The notes: a model not told the origin generated them from the letters alone. Shown: positions 54,632-64,000, numbered from the stretch's first letter. The stretch: DNA of 64,000 nucleotides from Pseudomonas sp. RC10 (GCF_038397775.1 NZ_CP151650.1:2914001-2978000); one strand, 5' to 3'. Translations and numbers: made by a program.

Positions 54632-54861
54632 TTCCGGACCCCACCGCAGAGCCTTGCATCTTGCCCGGACGCCAGTGTTGCCCGTGAACTGTTGCGCTCA
54701 CGGACAACGCTCCGTTGCGTTTCGACCTGTTTATCGACGCCAAAGCCTAGACCTACAGTAGGGATCACAGGCGGCGACAGGCCCCTGAATGCTGAGAGAG
54801 CACGGAGCCGGAATCGATTCCGACGGCTCTGGAAACTGGATCGTCAAACAGTGGGAAAGCA

Positions 54862-55548
54862 ATGAATATAGGCATTTTGAATACCGGCAACATCGGGAGC
54901 CGACTGGCCCGCGCCTGGGCGGCAGCAGGTCATTCATTGGTGCTGGCCAAGGACGGCGAGGATCGCAAGATTGCACCGCTGCTCACCGAACTGGGCCACA
55001 GCGCTCGGCTTGGTACTCAACGAGACGCGGCCGAATTCGGCCAAGCGGTGCTGTTCTCGGTGTATTGGCCCAGGGCCGATGCAATGATCGATGCCGTAGG
55101 TGACGCCCTCGACGGCAAGGTCGTGATCGAAACCATGAACCCCCTCGGTGTGACCTCCGATTTCGTCCACTTTCACGATCATGGGTTCATGAGGAACAAC
55201 TCGACCGCCGAGTACCTTCAAGCGCGTCTGCCCGATGCGCGGGTGGTCAAGGCGTTCAGCCTGTTGGCCGCACCCGTGCTCGAAGCGGGGGCGTGGACAA
55301 CGTCGCCGATCAAGCCCAGTGTCTTCTATGTCACCGATGATCACGAAGCCGGGCAGATCACCCGGCGATTGATCGAAGACGCAGGCTTGATTCCAGTCAA
55401 CGCCGGTCCTTTGATGATCGCCCGCCAACTCGAGCAGTTGGGCGTCCTCATGCATCAGATTTCGCAGAATGAATATGAGGGCGACACCGATCTGGTGCGT
55501 CTGGCAATGACCGTCATCGAGGCCAGCCCTGGTCCCTTGGTGCGCTGA
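54862..55548 (+). CDS. second F420-reductase-like NAD(P)-binding protein
   Basis: A 228-residue Rossmann protein (NIGILNTGNIGSRLARAWAAAGH) of the same broad family as the 52.8 kb gene, without its longer N- and C-terminal parts. The glycine motif is intact. It precedes an SDR gene in the same direction, 62 bp apart, so the two could be one operon of reductases under the nearby LysR protein. Confidence 0.85.
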   Translation: MNIGILNTGNIGSRLARAWAAAGHSLVLAKDGEDRKIAPLLTELGHSARLGTQRDAAEFGQAVLFSVYWPRADAMIDAVGDALDGKVVIETMNPLGVTSDFVHFHDHGFMRNNSTAEYLQARLPDARVVKAFSLLAAPVLEAGAWTTSPIKPSVFYVTDDHEAGQITRRLIEDAGLIPVNAGPLMIARQLEQLGVLMHQISQNEYEGDTDLVRLAMTVIEASPGPLVR

Positions 55549-55610
55549 CACTTCCCCCCAAAAAAATTTACTTCCAGGGCAGACTTGTCTTGCCCATCGA
55601 GGACATTCAT

Positions 55611-56378
55611 ATGCCGACATCACTTATTGGAAAAACCGCACTGGTGACGGGCGGCTCCCGAGGCATTGGTCGCGCCATTGCCGAACGACTTGCTCAAGAG
55701 GGAGCCGTCGTTGCGCTGACCTACAACACCGACAGGGCCAGCGCCGACAGGGTGGTCGCGGCCATCGAACACGCAGGGGGCCGTGCCTTCGCGCTTCAGG
55801 CGGACCTGACAGATGCCCACGCCATCCCGACCGTCTTCGAGACGCTCGACCGTCAGTTCACCGAGCGTCAGGGCAGTACTCGGCTCGATATCCTGGTCAA
55901 CAACGCCGGGAATGCGGGCTGGGGAGCGCTGGTCAATGCCACGCCGGAAAGCTGGGACACGCTGTTCGCCGTCCACGCCCGCGCACCGTTTTTTGTCGTT
56001 CAATCGGCCTTGACTCGTCTGGCCCAAGGCGGACGGATCATCAACATCTCGTCGGCGACTGGCTCGCGTCCGTTGGCGGCGGTCCCGATTTATTCCATGG
56101 CCAAGGCCAGCATCAACAACCTGACCCACGCTCTCGCCTCGGAACTGGGGCCTCGGAGTATTACCGTCAACGCCATCGCGCCGGGCTGGGTTCGCACCGA
56201 CATGAATGCCGCCGTCCGTGAGGACGCCGGGATGGTCAAGGCCATCGAGGCCGATACCGCATTGGGGCGTTTCGGGGAGACCGATGACGTCGCTGCCATC
56301 GTGGCCTTTCTGGCGTCGGAGGAGGGGCGCTGGATCACGGCCCAGGTGATAGAAGCGAGTGGGGGTTACAAACTCTGA
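55611..56378 (+). CDS. SDR-family oxidoreductase
   Basis: A 255-residue SDR with VTGGSRGIGRAIAERLA, NNAGNAGW, INISSATGS and YSMAKAS. The GAGGA before ATG 55611 fixes the start. It follows the F420-type reductase gene; no local regulator of its own other than the LysR upstream. Substrate unknown. Confidence 0.92.
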   Translation: MPTSLIGKTALVTGGSRGIGRAIAERLAQEGAVVALTYNTDRASADRVVAAIEHAGGRAFALQADLTDAHAIPTVFETLDRQFTERQGSTRLDILVNNAGNAGWGALVNATPESWDTLFAVHARAPFFVVQSALTRLAQGGRIINISSATGSRPLAAVPIYSMAKASINNLTHALASELGPRSITVNAIAPGWVRTDMNAAVREDAGMVKAIEADTALGRFGETDDVAAIVAFLASEEGRWITAQVIEASGGYKL

Positions 56379-56418
56379 CGGCTCTGCGAGTGCCCATTTC
56401 TCGACAGTGGGCCCTCGC

Positions 56419-57045
56419 TTACCGCTGCTGCAACGCCACCTTCAATCCCAACCCCACAAACAGTGTGCCGATCAGTTTGCCTTCCCAGCGACGGAGTTTC
56501 GCCAGGCCTTTGATACACCGCCCCAATGGGCGGATGGCAATTGCGATGAGGCTGGTGTACGCAACGCTCAGCCCGGAGAAAATCAGCCCCAGCAGGGCGA
56601 ACTGCACCAATGAAGAATCAGCTCCGGCGTGAACGAACTGGGGCAGAAAGGCGAGGAAGAAGATCGCCGTTTTCGGGTTCAGGACTTCGGTGCCCACGGC
56701 TTGCAAGAACGCCTGTTTCGCGCTGACGGTGGGCAGGTCTGGGTGGCTTGTGGCGCCGTGTTTGGCGACGATCGCCCGGACACCGAGGTAAATCAGATAA
56801 CAGGCGCCGACCAGTTTTACCGTGTTGAACGCGGTGGCCGACGTCATCAGAATCGCCGACAACCCGAGTGCGGCGCTCAAAGTGTGAAGCAGATCTCCCG
56901 CCGCAATCCCCAACCCCGTCGCAATGCCCAGCTTTCGACCGCCTTGCAGTGTGCGGGTGATCACCAGCAATACCGCTGGACCGGGAATCAGAAACAGACC
57001 GAGGACGACAGCGACGTAGGTCACGAGAGAGGCGGGGTCGAACAT
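56419..57045 (-). CDS. LysE-family exporter
   Basis: A 208-residue, about six-span exporter with the family N-terminal LFLIPGPAVLLVITRTLQGGRKLG and LNPKTAIFFLAFLPQF. It is a second, more typical LysE/RhtB member than the one at 32.6 kb. It is convergent with the SDR gene; an amino acid or metabolite efflux role is expected. Confidence 0.92.
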   Translation of the reverse strand: MFDPASLVTYVAVVLGLFLIPGPAVLLVITRTLQGGRKLGIATGLGIAAGDLLHTLSAALGLSAILMTSATAFNTVKLVGACYLIYLGVRAIVAKHGATSHPDLPTVSAKQAFLQAVGTEVLNPKTAIFFLAFLPQFVHAGADSSLVQFALLGLIFSGLSVAYTSLIAIAIRPLGRCIKGLAKLRRWEGKLIGTLFVGLGLKVALQQR

Positions 57046-57187
57046 GGCGATTGGCTCGGTAAGGGTGGGATCACAGTAATCCCCAGCTGATACGCGAATG
57101 CAAGTGGTGAGGCGGGCAGTCCGATGTCACACCCTTTTCACGTTCCTGGTACGTTCGCCTTTCGTCACGACGACCAAAATTTGAACA

Positions 57188-57490
57188 TCACCGCTCTCCC
57201 TTGATCTGTACCAGTTTGCCTCCTTCAAATCTCAGGTACTGATACATTCCGCTACGAGGCCCATAGACCCATTGTTCAATTGTCGTGTATTTGCGGCGAT
57301 CAATGTCGCGTCTGTCTTCGCCAGTCGCGATCTGTTCGCGGCTGGCGGGGGAGCCGCATTTTTGAATGACCTGTGCCATGGCGTCGCCTTCGGAGGCGAT
57401 TCCGTTGTCGCATCGCATCGAGGCCTCGGCGCAGAGTGTGACAAGAGACAGCAATGCAATGCTGGCGATTCGTTTCGCGAGACGTGGCAT
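57188..57490 (-). CDS. DUF2845 periplasmic protein
   Basis: A 100-residue protein with a signal peptide (KRIASIALLSLVTLCAEA) and the DUF2845 features MRCDNGIASEGDAMAQVIQKCGSP and TTIEQWVYGP. Function unknown. Its ATG overlaps the stop codon of the LysR gene (TAATG), so translation may be coupled. Confidence 0.85.
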   Translation of the reverse strand: MPRLAKRIASIALLSLVTLCAEASMRCDNGIASEGDAMAQVIQKCGSPASREQIATGEDRRDIDRRKYTTIEQWVYGPRSGMYQYLRFEGGKLVQIKGER

Positions 57491-58371
57491 TAATTCAATT
57501 CCTCAACTAAAAAGTCGATCAGCGCTCGCGCTGAAGGTTTGATGGGTTGCCCCGGGGGGTAAATGGCGTGAACGGCCTTGCTGCCCATCTCCCAGTCGGG
57601 GAGTACCTCCACGAGCCGACCGCTTTCGATGTCTGCCCGGCATCCCCACAACCCCGTGGAAATGATGCCCAGGTGTGCCAGCGCCGCTGCTGTAGCGGCC
57701 TCGTTGACCGACACTGTGATTCTGCCCTCTACTCGCACCGTCATGGTTTGCCCATCGCGTTGGAAAACCCATGCCTCCCTCGAAAACCCCGATGGGCCCA
57801 TGATGATCGAGTGCGAGGCCAGATCGGCTGGGGACTTGGGTGCACCGAATCGATTGAGGTACGCGGGCGACGCTGCCAAAAAGCGCCGCGGCGTGCCAAT
57901 GAGGCGAGCCACCGCAGACGAGTCTTCGAGTGTTCCAAAGCGTAGGGCGACATCAATCGAATCCGAGATTAGATCTTGTAGGTGGTCCGAAAATACGAAA
58001 GCAATGCGCAGTCTGGGGTGTGATTCCAAAAAATGGCCTAGACGAGGGATCACCTCCCGGGCCGCAAAACTGATGGAGGCGCCGACTCGCAACTGCCCGC
58101 TGAGCTCGCCGTTCCCGCGCACGGCGTGATCGGCATCGTCAATCGCAAGCAGAATAGGATCGATGCGCTCAAGGTAAAGTTTTCCTGCATCCGTCAGGGT
58201 CACGGCTCGCGTCGATCGGGCCAGCAACACCACACCGACCTCATCTTCCAGGTTCGCCAGGATCCGTGAAGCGGACGGCTGCGAAAGCCCCATCTCGCGA
58301 CCTGCCGCAGAAAAACTGCCCGTGCGCGCCACGCGGGCAAACAGCCTTAATGCGGCAAGACGATCACTCAT
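57490..58371 (-). CDS. LysR-family regulator, paralogue of the 48.4 kb gene
   Basis: A 293-residue LysR protein (ALRLFARVARTGSFSAAGREMGLSQPSASRILANLEDEVG; effector part from GQLRVGASISFAAR). Its similarity to the LysR at 48441-49340 includes IDVALRFGTLEDSSAVAR. It lies downstream of the peroxiredoxin on the same strand, 96 bp away. It overlaps the DUF2845 gene by one base. Confidence 0.9.
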   Translation of the reverse strand: MSDRLAALRLFARVARTGSFSAAGREMGLSQPSASRILANLEDEVGVVLLARSTRAVTLTDAGKLYLERIDPILLAIDDADHAVRGNGELSGQLRVGASISFAAREVIPRLGHFLESHPRLRIAFVFSDHLQDLISDSIDVALRFGTLEDSSAVARLIGTPRRFLAASPAYLNRFGAPKSPADLASHSIIMGPSGFSREAWVFQRDGQTMTVRVEGRITVSVNEAATAAALAHLGIISTGLWGCRADIESGRLVEVLPDWEMGSKAVHAIYPPGQPIKPSARALIDFLVEELN

Positions 58372-58467
58372 GGCTCAGTCCGTAACGTTTCCGAGACTTT
58401 ATTGTTCACTCGCAACCTCATCGACTAGCCCTGCCTTTTGTCGTTTGGAAACATGAAACGCCACGCG

Positions 58468-59154
58468 TCAAAGCGCATTTTCCGTCTCACGATAAACACC
58501 TGCGTTTTCCAGCAACGCGTCCAGTACCGGTAGCAGCTCTTCAGGCTCCGGGCGCCGTGTGTAGTCTGGATTAATCTCCGCGTAAGCGATGACGCCTCGG
58601 GTATCGATGATGTAGCGCCCCGGTATAGGCAATGTCCAGCTGGGCTCACCATTGAACGTTTCCAGGTTCACCCCGAACTGTTCGTAGAGCGTTCGGATGC
58701 TGCCCTCTAGCGTCCAGCGAATGCCGAACTCGGCAGCGACGACACCGCACTTATCGATCAAGATAGGGAACCCCAGAGCGTTGTCTCGGCGGGACGCACG
58801 ACTGTTTCCCGGGGTCTGCTGAGAAATCGCAATCAGTGTCGCGCCTCTGGCCTGAATGTCTGTTCGCATGCCCTCAAGCGCTTGCAGTTCAAGATTGCAG
58901 TAAGGGCACCATACGCCTCGATAGAAGGTGATGACGATGGGCCCCTTTAAGCGCAGGTCATGGGACGTGAAGACGGTACCTTCCGAATCAGGGAGCGCGA
59001 ATTCAGGTGCGTGATCACCTGTTTGGAGCGCACGCCGTGCATGCCCGGATGCAATCAGTGCATCGGTTGACGCGTGCATGACGGCCAAGGCGTTAGATGG
59101 AATCTTCGATTCGAAATCTTGCCTGACGGCATCGAGTTTGGCCTGGAGTGACAT
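58468..59154 (-). CDS. peroxiredoxin-like AhpC/TSA family protein
   Basis: A 228-residue thioredoxin-fold protein with peroxidatic-type Cys83 and Cys86 in FYRGVWCPYCNLELQ. N-terminal helical segment (LDAVRQDFESKIP) precedes the fold. It would reduce peroxides or disulphides in the cytoplasm. ATG at 59152-59154 starts a recognisable protein; upstream frame is non-coding. It lies between two minus-strand groups, 163 bp after the SDR at 59.3 kb. Confidence 0.88.
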   Translation of the reverse strand: MSLQAKLDAVRQDFESKIPSNALAVMHASTDALIASGHARRALQTGDHAPEFALPDSEGTVFTSHDLRLKGPIVITFYRGVWCPYCNLELQALEGMRTDIQARGATLIAISQQTPGNSRASRRDNALGFPILIDKCGVVAAEFGIRWTLEGSIRTLYEQFGVNLETFNGEPSWTLPIPGRYIIDTRGVIAYAEINPDYTRRPEPEELLPVLDALLENAGVYRETENAL

Positions 59155-59317
59155 CTTGGGTTTCCTGCGTAATGGATTCACGACGGATGATTCCTGACTT
59201 GAAACAAGGTCTGTAGCCCTCGGCGGCAACTTTCTTTTATTCGAAATACAAATGCTGCGAGCGAGTGTTTTTCCGTCGAGGGCAGGGTAATGTTCAGGGG
59301 GTTTGCGCCGCTGCGAG

Positions 59318-60067
59318 TCAGCGGAGCCCGCCTGACGCATTGATGCGCTCGCCTGTCAGCCAAGCGGCGTCATCCGAGGCAAGGAATACAACCGTGGGGG
59401 CGATGTCTTCGGGCCGGCCGAAACGCCCCAGCGGTGTGGCTGCGGCCATGATCCGTTGTTGCTCGCTGCCTACCAGCCCAATGCGCTCCGTGCCTTCGGT
59501 TTCAGTTCCACCGGGTGCCACGACATTAACGCGGATGTTGCGCGGTCCCAGTTCTTTCGCCAGTCCTGCCGACAAGGCATCCACCGCGCCTTTGGTGGAG
59601 GAATAGAGCACTGCTGTGGGGACAGGGTTCTTGCTTGAAATCGAGCTGATGTTAATCACGCTACCCCCGGCTTCCGGGAAATATTTGATCGCTTCTTGAA
59701 TGGTCAGGATCGGACCGAGGACGTTGGTGTTGTATTCCTTGTGAAATTCCGTTTCTGTCACCCGTTCGAATGGCTCGAACTCGAATGTTGCCGCATTGTT
59801 GACGAGAATCGACGGAGCGCCAAAGGCCGCCTTTGTTTCTTGAAACAAGCGCTTTACATCGACGGACGAGCCAACATCACCTTGGACGGCAATCGCTTTT
59901 CCACCGTTGTTCACAATTTCCAATACGGTGCGTTCGGCCCCGGATCGGCTTGAAGCGTAGTTCACAGCGACTGCCGCACCCGCGGATGCAAGCGCTTTGG
60001 CGATGGCCGCACCGATGCCTTTTGAAGCACCGGTGACGATGGCAACTTTTCCGGTCAAATCATTCAT
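59318..60067 (-). CDS. SDR-family oxidoreductase, paralogue of the 34.3 kb gene
   Basis: A 249-residue SDR (VTGASKGIGAAIAKALASAG, VNNAATFEFE, INISSISSKN, YSSTKGA) nearly colinear with the gene at 34258-35004. It is the second gene of an SDR pair, 74 bp after the one at 60.1 kb. NADP preference is likely from the neutral VNYASSRSG region. Confidence 0.9.
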   Translation of the reverse strand: MNDLTGKVAIVTGASKGIGAAIAKALASAGAAVAVNYASSRSGAERTVLEIVNNGGKAIAVQGDVGSSVDVKRLFQETKAAFGAPSILVNNAATFEFEPFERVTETEFHKEYNTNVLGPILTIQEAIKYFPEAGGSVINISSISSKNPVPTAVLYSSTKGAVDALSAGLAKELGPRNIRVNVVAPGGTETEGTERIGLVGSEQQRIMAAATPLGRFGRPEDIAPTVVFLASDDAAWLTGERINASGGLR

Positions 60068-60141
60068 ATTTGCTAGATCTCGAAGAGGAGGGATGGAGAA
60101 GTCAGGCTGTTCAGCCAAGGGGTAACTCAGGTGCCTGGTGT

Positions 60142-60897
60142 TCACACGGCTGTGAATCCGCCGTCGACCACGAGGTCGGAGCCGGTCATGAACGAGGCAG
60201 AATCAGAAATCAGAAAGGCGATCGCTTCTGATATTTCGGCAGGCGCCGCTGCGCGTTTCATCAGCGTGGTACCCAGCAACTCTCGGGTAAGCTCGGGGTT
60301 TTTGAAGAACTCGGCGGCCATCGGCGTCTGGACGACACCGGGGTGAACTGAGTTGACGCGGATGTTGTACTTCGCCAAGTCGGAAGCGACGGCTTTGGTC
60401 AGCATTTTGATCGCGCCTTTGCTGGCGCAGTAAGCGACCTCCCCATCGAGGTTGGCCACCAGCGCGGCAATCGATCCGGTGTTTACGATCACCCCGCCCC
60501 CAAGCCTGCGCATGATCGGTGCAACCGCCTTGCACCCGAGGAATGTGCCATTGACATTGATCTCCATCACCTCGGCGAATTGCTTGCTGGAGAGGTCTTC
60601 GAGGGGGGCACGCAGGTAGATGCCGGCATTGTTCACCAAGGCATCGATCCGATGATGCCGATCCATCACATCTTCGACCACTTGAGCCCAATTGGCTCCA
60701 TCACGCACATCCAGTTTCTGGAAGCTGGCGACGAGCCCCTTGGCCGTCAGCTCCTGCGCCAGTTCCAGCCCGGCGATGGAGTCGATATCGGCGATGACGA
60801 CTGATGCACCGCGCCCTGCGAATAGCCGGGAATGAGCTTCGCCCAACCCTTGAGCGCCGCCCGTAATCAGGATTACTTTTCCGCCCAGTTTGCTCAT
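60142..60897 (-). CDS. SDR-family oxidoreductase
   Basis: A 251-residue SDR with ITGGAQGLGEAHSRLFA, NNAGIYLRA, NTGSIAALV and YCASKGA; the Asp in IADIDSI after strand 2 suggests NAD(H). GGAG lies 8 bp before ATG 60895-60897. It is divergent from the LysR gene at 60995, 97 bp apart, so that regulator probably controls this SDR pair. Confidence 0.92.
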   Translation of the reverse strand: MSKLGGKVILITGGAQGLGEAHSRLFAGRGASVVIADIDSIAGLELAQELTAKGLVASFQKLDVRDGANWAQVVEDVMDRHHRIDALVNNAGIYLRAPLEDLSSKQFAEVMEINVNGTFLGCKAVAPIMRRLGGGVIVNTGSIAALVANLDGEVAYCASKGAIKMLTKAVASDLAKYNIRVNSVHPGVVQTPMAAEFFKNPELTRELLGTTLMKRAAAPAEISEAIAFLISDSASFMTGSDLVVDGGFTAV

Positions 60898-60994
60898 TGG
60901 AGTCACTCCGATTTAAGGTGATGAACATCCTAATGGGTAGGTTTCTTATCGCTATCCTCCAAATAGTCGTATCTTTTGTGCCTGGAATGCTCGA

Positions 60995-61903
60995 ATGGTC
61001 ACCATCGTGGAAAAAACCGCCGGGCTTGTTGCTTTCGTACGGACTGTCGACGCGGGTTCGTTCAGCGGAGCGGGGAGATTGCTCGGTGCGAGTCCTTCCG
61101 CAGTGTCAAAAAGTGTGGCGCGGTTGGAAAAGAGACTGGGCGTGTTGTTGTTGCGGCGCTCCACTCGAACCCTGAATCTCACGGCCGAAGGCAGTGTGTA
61201 TTACGACTTTGTCGCGCCACTGCTCCAAGGCATCGAAAGCGCCGAAGACGTGGTGCAATCCAGCGCATCGGCGCGAGGACTTTTACGTATCAGTGTGCCA
61301 GTCCTGGTGGGGCGAACGCTGGTCTCGGGATGGGTTAAAGCGTTCGCGTCACGCTCTCCGAACATCAAGCTGGAAGTTACCGTCACAGACCGCAATGTTG
61401 ATTTGATTCGCGAAGGTTATGACGTGGCGATACGCATCGGTCGACTAGACGACACTGGCCTCATTGGTCGGCATCTCGCTGACACGGCCTACACCCTGGC
61501 CGCTTCTCCTGAATATCTCGCTCGGCGAGGTTACCCCGAAACCGTTCAGGATTTGGAAGACCATGAGAGCGTGCGATACCTGCTCGCTGGGCGACCGTTT
61601 CCCTTCGTGTTTGCTGACGGTCGCCGTGTGCTGCCGGAAGGAGGCTTCGACACCGATGATGCCGTCACGCTTTTGCAGGCGGCGCTGGATGGGATGGGCG
61701 TGATCCAGCTGCCAGCGTTTGCGCTGCTGGACGATCTGGAGCAGGGTCGGCTGGTTCGCGTGCTGCCCCACGAGCCAATGGAGACCACGTCGATTCATGT
61801 ACTGCATGCGTTTGGAAGGCAGGTGCCGATGCGGGTTCGGTTGTTTATCGATTATCTGCTGGAGACTCGCGAGCGCTTTGAGCGGCTGGGCATGCAGACC
61901 TGA
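60995..61903 (+). CDS. LysR-family regulator divergent from the SDR pair
   Basis: A 302-residue LysR protein (GLVAFVRTVDAGSFSGAGRLLGASPSAVSKSVARLEKRLG; effector part from GLLRISVPVLVGRT). Its start faces the SDR at 60.9 kb. It is convergent with the next LysR gene, 20 bp between their stop codons. A weak CCTA-N5-TAGG repeat (60930s) is the only symmetric feature in the gap. Confidence 0.9.
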   Translation: MVTIVEKTAGLVAFVRTVDAGSFSGAGRLLGASPSAVSKSVARLEKRLGVLLLRRSTRTLNLTAEGSVYYDFVAPLLQGIESAEDVVQSSASARGLLRISVPVLVGRTLVSGWVKAFASRSPNIKLEVTVTDRNVDLIREGYDVAIRIGRLDDTGLIGRHLADTAYTLAASPEYLARRGYPETVQDLEDHESVRYLLAGRPFPFVFADGRRVLPEGGFDTDDAVTLLQAALDGMGVIQLPAFALLDDLEQGRLVRVLPHEPMETTSIHVLHAFGRQVPMRVRLFIDYLLETRERFERLGMQT

Positions 61904-61923
61904 GATTGAGCACATCTGATGCC

Positions 61924-62820
61924 TCACCACCCCCGATGGTGCTCCAGCAAGAAATCCACGAATACCCGAACCCGCGCTGTCATGGTCGAGCCGCCCACGA
62001 ACACGGCGTGGATCGGTTCGCGGTCGCCGGGGTTGTAGTCTTCCAGCAGGGGAACGAGCAGACCGCGTTCGATGTCCTCGGCCACGGAGAACGCGCCGAT
62101 GCGCGCGATGCCCGCGCCGAGTATCGCCAGTTGTGAAAGCGCTTCACCGCTGCTGCATTCGAGGCTGCCGCTGACTTTAAGGGAAAAATGTTCGCCGTTG
62201 CGACAGAACGGCCAACCGTCTGCGACGCGGCGAAAATTGAAGCGCAAGCAGTTGTGGCGGGTGAGGTCTTCGGGTTCGAGGGGCAGGCCGTGTTGTTCGA
62301 CATAGCCGGGGGAGGCGACGATCACCTGGCCGGTTTCGCCGATGCAGCGGGCAGTCAAGGGGCTGTCGGGCAGGTCACCGAAGCGGATCGCCACGTCGGC
62401 CTGGCCCGCGAGAATGTCGACGATTTCATCGCCCAGGGTCAGATCCACGAGGATTTCCGGGTACTGCGCGCTGAACGCGGCGATCAGCGGCACGATGGTA
62501 AGGCGACCGTGTGCCAGCGCTGCGCTGACCCTCAGGCGCCCTCGTGGGACACCTTGGCTTGTGATGGCTTCTTCGACTTCGGCCATGTCCGCCAGAATGC
62601 GCCGCGCACCGCGCAGGTACGTTTCGCCTTCGGCGGTGAGGGCAATCGCCCGGGTCGTGCGCAACAGCAGGCGGGTTCCAATGCGTTGCTCGGTACGGGC
62701 GATGATCCGGCTGACGGCCGAGGGCGTGAGGTCCAGTGCCCGGGCAGCCGCTGAGAAGCTTCCCGTCTGGGCCACCTTGGCGAACACCTCCATCTCACCC
62801 GACTTACCGTTGAGGTCCAT
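61924..62820 (-). CDS. LysR-family regulator divergent from an MFS exporter
   Basis: A 298-residue LysR protein (MEVFAKVAQTGSFSAAARALDLTPSAVSRIIARTEQRIG; effector part from GRLRVSAALAHGR). It is divergent from the DHA1-type MFS gene, 94 bp apart, the usual arrangement for a regulator of a drug or metabolite efflux pump. Confidence 0.92.
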   Translation of the reverse strand: MDLNGKSGEMEVFAKVAQTGSFSAAARALDLTPSAVSRIIARTEQRIGTRLLLRTTRAIALTAEGETYLRGARRILADMAEVEEAITSQGVPRGRLRVSAALAHGRLTIVPLIAAFSAQYPEILVDLTLGDEIVDILAGQADVAIRFGDLPDSPLTARCIGETGQVIVASPGYVEQHGLPLEPEDLTRHNCLRFNFRRVADGWPFCRNGEHFSLKVSGSLECSSGEALSQLAILGAGIARIGAFSVAEDIERGLLVPLLEDYNPGDREPIHAVFVGGSTMTARVRVFVDFLLEHHRGW

Positions 62821-62851
62821 TTGTGCTCCTGACGCAAAAGTGCTTGTACAG

Positions 62852-62878
62852 AAAGCGGTCTACCGCCTTTAAAGCGGT
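62852..62878. promoter_or_regulatory. repeat cluster in the LysR-MFS divergent promoter
   Basis: Two direct copies of AAAGCGGT (62852-62859, 62871-62878) and the inverted pair ACCGC (62862-62866) / GCGGT (62874-62878) lie in the 94-bp region; spacing of the direct copies is 19 bp, nearly two helical turns. Candidate LysR binding array. Confidence 0.5.
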
Positions 62879-62914
62879 GATCGTAGCATTTGCGGCATAG
62901 ATAAGGAGCTTCTC

Positions 62915-64000
62915 ATGCGTATCAATCCACCCCTCATCGCGCTCTCGATCGGTGCCTTTGGCATCGGCGTGACCGAGTTTGCGCCCATGGGCATGTTGCC
63001 CGGTATTGCCGCCGACCTCGGCGTTTCCATCCCAACCGCCGGGCTGCTGGTCAGCGCCTATGCATTGGGCGTGCTCATCGGCGCGCCCCTGATGACCCTG
63101 ACCACCGGAAAAATTCCACGGCGTGCTCTGCTGATCGGCTTGATGGCCATTTTCACGTTGGGCAACCTGATGTCGGCGCTGGCGACCAACTACGAAAGTC
63201 TGCTCATCGCCCGGGTGGTGACCTCACTGAACCACGGCGCGTTTTTCGGCATTGGCTCGATTGTCGCTGCCAGCGTGGTGGCGCTTGAGAAACGGGCAGG
63301 GGCCGTCGCCGCCATGTTCATGGGGCTGACCATCGCTACGATTGGCGGGGTGCCGCTGGCCAGTTGGTTCGGCGAAATGCTGGGTTGGCGAACGGCGTTC
63401 TGGGGCATTGCCGGTCTCGGTTTTGTGGCAATGATTTCCCTCTGGTTCGCCTTGCCTAACCTGCCGCTGCCGAAGAGTGACGGCGTGATGGCGGAGGTTC
63501 GGGTGTTGCTCCGGGGATCGGTGCTGTCTGCCTTGGCGCTGACGGTCATCGGCTCGGGCGCGATGTTCACGGTGTTCACCTACATCGCGCCGATCCTGCA
63601 AAGTGAAACCCACGCCTCCACCGGGTTCATTACCGCCATGCTGGTGCTGTTCGGTGTGGGCCTGACGCTGGGCAATGTGTGGGGTGGCAAGGCGGCGGAT
63701 CGCTCGGTCGACCGGACATTGATCGTCTCGCTGGTGGTGTTGATCGTGGTGTTGCTGGCGTTCTCGGTGCTCATGCGCTGGCCGCTGCCGACCGCGCTGG
63801 CGATTCTGGTCTGGGGCGCGGCGAGCTTTGCCTTGGTGCCGCCGTTGCAGATGCGGGTGATGGAAGCCGCGAAAGACGCACCGAACCTGGCCTCGGCGGT
63901 GAACATCGGCGCGTTCAACTTCGGCAATGCCATCGGTGCTGTGTTGGGCGGCGCGGTGATCAATGCGGGTCTGGGCTACCCCGCGATTTCGCTGGCGGGA
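62915..64000 (+). CDS. DHA1-type MFS efflux transporter, N-terminal part (cut by window end)
   Basis: The frame runs open from ATG 62915 (AAGGAG 6 bp before) to the window end, about 362 codons. It opens INPPLIALSIGAFGIGVTEF and GIAADLGVSIPTAGLLVSAYA, then GAPLMTLTTGKIPRRALL, the signatures of the AraJ/YdhP-like DHA1 family of efflux proteins. About ten of the expected twelve spans are visible. The divergent LysR regulator is its probable controller. The substrate is unknown. Confidence 0.9.
   Translation, partial: MRINPPLIALSIGAFGIGVTEFAPMGMLPGIAADLGVSIPTAGLLVSAYALGVLIGAPLMTLTTGKIPRRALLIGLMAIFTLGNLMSALATNYESLLIARVVTSLNHGAFFGIGSIVAASVVALEKRAGAVAAMFMGLTIATIGGVPLASWFGEMLGWRTAFWGIAGLGFVAMISLWFALPNLPLPKSDGVMAEVRVLLRGSVLSALALTVIGSGAMFTVFTYIAPILQSETHASTGFITAMLVLFGVGLTLGNVWGGKAADRSVDRTLIVSLVVLIVVLLAFSVLMRWPLPTALAILVWGAASFALVPPLQMRVMEAAKDAPNLASAVNIGAFNFGNAIGAVLGGAVINAGLGYPAISLAG

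Overview
The window is a 64 kb piece of a high-GC gammaproteobacterial chromosome, almost certainly from a Pseudomonas of the fluorescens/syringae lineage. Pointers are lineage-typical small proteins (DUF1652, DUF2986, the YqjD/YqjE-type membrane operon), REP elements of the GTGGGAGC...GCGA type, the gene mix and the codon use. It looks like ordinary chromosomal accessory metabolism: I see no integrase, transposase, prophage, CRISPR array, tRNA or rRNA.

Layout. (1) 1-5.9 kb, minus strand: the start of a BvgS/EvgS-like sensor kinase with its NarL-type regulator, a stand-alone receiver protein, dgt next to an EAL phosphodiesterase, and a three-gene stress membrane operon. (2) 6-11.5 kb, mostly plus strand: ammonium transporter with a candidate sigma-54 promoter, membrane acyltransferase, thioredoxin-fold protein, pseudouridine synthase and a DeoR regulator, plus a possible 35-residue minus-strand gene ending at a terminator. 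(3) 11.5-21.7 kb: a putative uptake and catabolic block. It has an MHS-family symporter and a 3-hydroxyacyl-CoA-dehydrogenase-fold enzyme on plus, facing a class III aminotransferase and a polyamine-type ABC transporter on minus. A divergent XRE-cupin regulator stands beside a near-perfect 22-bp palindrome. (4) 21.7-38 kb: LysR, AraC and Rrf2 regulators, each next to small oxidoreductase or exporter genes. This part includes a BKACE / MFS / SDR operon and an Rrf2-SDR pair with two equally spaced inverted repeats. (5) 38.3-46.6 kb: a complete sugar ABC transporter, a BadF-type kinase, a SIS sugar-phosphate deaminase/isomerase, a DeoR regulator and a divergent GatZ/KbaZ-family gene; together they fit a short route for galactosamine or a related amino sugar. 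(6) 46.8-64 kb: a glutathionylspermidine-era-style patchwork is absent; instead there is a general-stress SDR with a foldable leader, a GAF hybrid histidine kinase, a PfpI protein, two F420-type reductases, more SDRs, a peroxiredoxin, two LysE exporters in the window overall, and LysR regulators, ending inside a DHA1 drug-efflux-type MFS gene.

The strongest theme is repeated regulator-plus-enzyme modules. I count nine LysR genes and seven SDR genes. Several divergent promoters carry short perfect inverted repeats that are natural operator candidates. Functional substrates of the catabolic clusters are inferred from family and context only.
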